Assembly: GCA_018266915.1 (NCBI GenBank)
Contig: JAFDZM010000076.1
Location: 216,568 to 280,567, forward strand
Direction: 5' to 3'
Length of the DNA: 64,000 nucleotides
Source of the DNA: Bacteroidota bacterium
Lineage (GTDB): Bacteria; Bacteroidota; Bacteroidia; Sphingobacteriales; Sphingobacteriaceae
The notes under the pieces were generated by a model that was not told where the DNA came from, ran no database searches, and was given only the letters and a program-made list of their open reading frames with translations. This document shows, piece by piece, positions 62,397 to 64,000 of the stretch (the stretch's first letter is position 1; the number at the start of each line of letters is the position of its first letter). The translations under genes were made by a program, and so were the position numbers.

Positions 62397-63374
62397 ATGA
62401 ACCCCATGACCTATAAAGCAATTTGTTTCTTTTTGTGCCTTGTTTTTTGCACTAAAGTATTCTCACAATCACACAGCAACGAGATCGGTATCCAAACAGA
62501 TGACGACTCTTACCTGGCACAAGGTGCAGACAAATACTACACCGCTGGAAACTTCGCCTACTTCCACCATGCTTTAAGCGTAAAAGACACCACTAAACTG
62601 AAGAATAAGGTCTTAGGTTTTGAGTTCGGGCAAAAGTTGTATACCCCACACAGCGGCAGCATCAATTTTACAGGTGTTGACGATCCCCAATATATTGATC
62701 GCCCATTTGCGGCGTATCTTTTTGTTAGCTCGAACTTAAACCTGCTGTATAAAGATGAAAGCAATTTAAAGTTGGGCGCACAAATAGGAATAGTTGGCCC
62801 GGCAGCCTTAGGTCGACCAATACAGGAATTTGTTCACCGGGCGTTCGGTCTTTATAAACCGACCGGCTGGGAATATCAAATAGATAATGATTTTGAATTG
62901 AACCTTTCTGCCGAATACAATCGCCTGCTGGCAAGGGCCGACTGGGCGGATGTTTCGTTAACAAGTTATGCAAACCTGGGCAATGGCTTTACCGGAGCAG
63001 GCATAGGACCAATGTTTCGTTTAGGCGATTTTAACCAGTTATTCAACTCGCTAAGCACACAGAGTACCGCTATTAAATCGCAATCTTTTAAACCATTAAA
63101 TCAAAGGGAGCTTTTCTTTTATTATCAACCGCAATTAAATGTAGTGGCTTACGATGCTACTATCCAGGGAAGCTTATTTAATTCGCGCAAGGCCAATAGC
63201 ATGGAGATAACCCTTGATCCGGAGCGCTTTATCTTCAGCAACAAATTGGGAGTGGGGTATTCGGGCAAGCGTTTTGTTATTGACGCAGCAGTTTTATTGT
63301 ACACTAAGAGTGTTAAACAAATGCAGGAAGGCGATCAATGGGGATCGATTACTATACTGTACCGGTTTGATTAA
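62397..63374 (+). CDS. LpxR-like lipid A 3'-O-deacylase family outer-membrane protein
   Basis: The 325-residue exported protein has signal peptide TYKAICFFLCLVFCTKVFS. The mature N-terminus EIGIQTDDDSYLAQGADKYYTAGNFAYFHHAL matches the LpxR pattern (acidic pair, then YTxG), and GAQIGIVGPAALGRPIQEFVHRAFG gives the conserved G-x-x-GP-x-x-x-G-x-x-Q-x-x-xH segment with the presumed catalytic His. The barrel ends WGSITILYRFD. The family removes the 3'-acyloxyacyl group of lipid A; activity is inferred. Its 3' end overlaps the convergent arfB gene by 4 bp. Met4 is an alternative start. Confidence 0.85.
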   Translation: MNPMTYKAICFFLCLVFCTKVFSQSHSNEIGIQTDDDSYLAQGADKYYTAGNFAYFHHALSVKDTTKLKNKVLGFEFGQKLYTPHSGSINFTGVDDPQYIDRPFAAYLFVSSNLNLLYKDESNLKLGAQIGIVGPAALGRPIQEFVHRAFGLYKPTGWEYQIDNDFELNLSAEYNRLLARADWADVSLTSYANLGNGFTGAGIGPMFRLGDFNQLFNSLSTQSTAIKSQSFKPLNQRELFFYYQPQLNVVAYDATIQGSLFNSRKANSMEITLDPERFIFSNKLGVGYSGKRFVIDAAVLLYTKSVKQMQEGDQWGSITILYRFD

Positions 63375-63781
63375 TCGTCAAACCCTCCTTTTCTATTTGC
63401 TTTTTTAGCCGATTGCATTTTCTTTTTTGCTAGCCGGGCCTCTATCATTGCCTTACTTGGTTTGGTAGCCTTGCGTGCTTTAGGCTTATGAAGTGCATGC
63501 GTTAATATGAATTGTAGTTTTTCAAGCGCTCTTTCTTTATTAAGGTATTGGCTCCGCTCCTCTTCACTCATTACCTGCAGATGGCCGTCCCTGTTTAATC
63601 TACCTTGTAGCTTAGTTAATAATAAAGCTTTTTGCTCATCGTCAAATAAATTCGATTGAGCTATATCAAATAATAATTCTACTTTGCTGGATACTTTATT
63701 TACGTTTTGCCCGCCTTTGCCCCCGCTCCTGGATGTTTTATAGGTAACCTCTTTTTGAAGGGCGTCTTTAGTGAAGTTCAT
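63371..63781 (-). CDS. arfB: Alternative ribosome-rescue factor ArfB (YaeJ-type peptidyl-tRNA hydrolase)
   Basis: The 136-residue class I release-factor-like protein has the catalytic GGQ in SRSGGKGGQNVNKVSSKVEL (positions about 17-36) and no codon-recognition domain. The basic C-terminal tail (KARKATKPSKAMIEARLAKKK, then a Lys-rich end) is the part known to enter the empty mRNA channel of stalled ribosomes. Length matches the family. It releases peptides from non-stop ribosomes. Confidence 0.94.
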   Translation of the reverse strand: MNFTKDALQKEVTYKTSRSGGKGGQNVNKVSSKVELLFDIAQSNLFDDEQKALLLTKLQGRLNRDGHLQVMSEEERSQYLNKERALEKLQFILTHALHKPKARKATKPSKAMIEARLAKKKMQSAKKANRKGGFDD

Positions 63782-63857
63782 TTTTCAAAGGTAGTCAGAA
63801 AAGTTTGCAGTTATCTGTTTGCAGTTGGCAGGGTAGCTTTTAGAAGCATAATAGCAG

Positions 63858-63950
63858 AAGGAGGCTCCGCTGGAGCCCAATTACATTTATTGTCATTGTG
63901 CTATAAACAGGCTACACCTACGGAGTTAATCGTTTTTTAGCCAATAGCTC
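63858..63950. repeat. Palindromic repeat in the gene-free right end
   Basis: The last 219 bp hold no gene. GGCTCCGCTGGAGCC (63861-63875) is a GCTCC-NN-TGGAGC palindrome, followed by CTACACCTACGGAGTTAATC. A TTTGCAGTTGGCA word at 63818-63830 matches one inside mnmD. Confidence 0.6.
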
Positions 63951-64000
63951 CGTATTCTAGGTTTGCCATATATCCAAATTTAATTTGAAATACATTTTTC

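Noticed and set aside
63707..63940. Plus-strand open frame over arfB and the right-end repeat
   Set aside because: It overlaps arfB in antisense, continues through a palindromic repeat and shows no protein features.
1..64000. Prophage, integron, transposon or CRISPR locus
   Set aside because: No integrase, transposase, phage structural gene, cas gene or regularly spaced repeat array is seen.

Overview
The window reads as a chromosomal segment of a Bacteroidota bacterium, most likely Sphingobacteriaceae and close to Mucilaginibacter or Pedobacter. The grounds are the lineage-specific genes (type IX secretion plug protein, TamL lipoprotein, DUF4294, DUF4783, DUF6588, BshB1 of bacillithiol synthesis, NamZ-type DUF1343), many TAnnTTTG -7 promoter boxes close to start codons, weak Shine-Dalgarno signals, and abundant short intergenic palindromes. 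Genus is an inference. About 50 genes are packed tightly on both strands; there is one tRNA (Cys), and I see no rRNA, CRISPR, prophage, transposase or integrase.

Layout. 1-2.5 kb: the 5' part of a nonribosomal peptide synthetase (A domain plus carrier domain, running off the left edge) divergent from an Sfp-type phosphopantetheinyl transferase that could activate it. 2.5-12.5 kb: envelope and housekeeping genes (tamL, SpoU methyltransferase, tRNA-Cys with a 58-residue basic protein, pyrD, ABC-F ATPase, T9SS plug, thioesterase). 12.5-24 kb: YfcC transporter, CBM9-like protein, EVE protein, a pepsin-like lipoprotein, RRM protein, holA, an orphan HsdR-N nuclease-like protein, hybrid histidine kinase, valS. 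24-37 kb: M13 peptidase, persulfide-dioxygenase/rhodanese fusion, mnmD, mazG, an ECF sigma factor paired with a protein that looks able to span both membranes, an FtsX-like permease, NamZ, fmt. 37-49 kb: gpmI, nadC, plsY, M48 protease, pabB-like, purA, a DUF6922-like orphan, fur, rsh. 49-64 kb: DUF4294, glutathione peroxidase with bshB1, lysine 6-transaminase, PLP desulfhydrase, RluA synthase, class IV aminotransferase, TPR protein, lon, a repeat-linker outer-membrane protein, LpxR and ArfB.

The most unusual feature is the behaviour of the interspersed palindromic repeats. They sit between genes, but also inside genes without breaking the frame: a 75-nt (25-codon) element in the NRPS adenylation domain, a palindromic element in valyl-tRNA synthetase, and a probable one in mnmD. 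At 3' ends, long inverted repeats (23/23 and 22/22 perfect arms in two cases) supply the stop codons of several genes. This resembles Rickettsia palindromic elements in behaviour but is built from different sequences. Second-rank leads are the bilobal pepsin-like lipoprotein, the sigma factor with its putative trans-envelope partner, and the NRPS/PPTase pair with an acidic specificity pocket.
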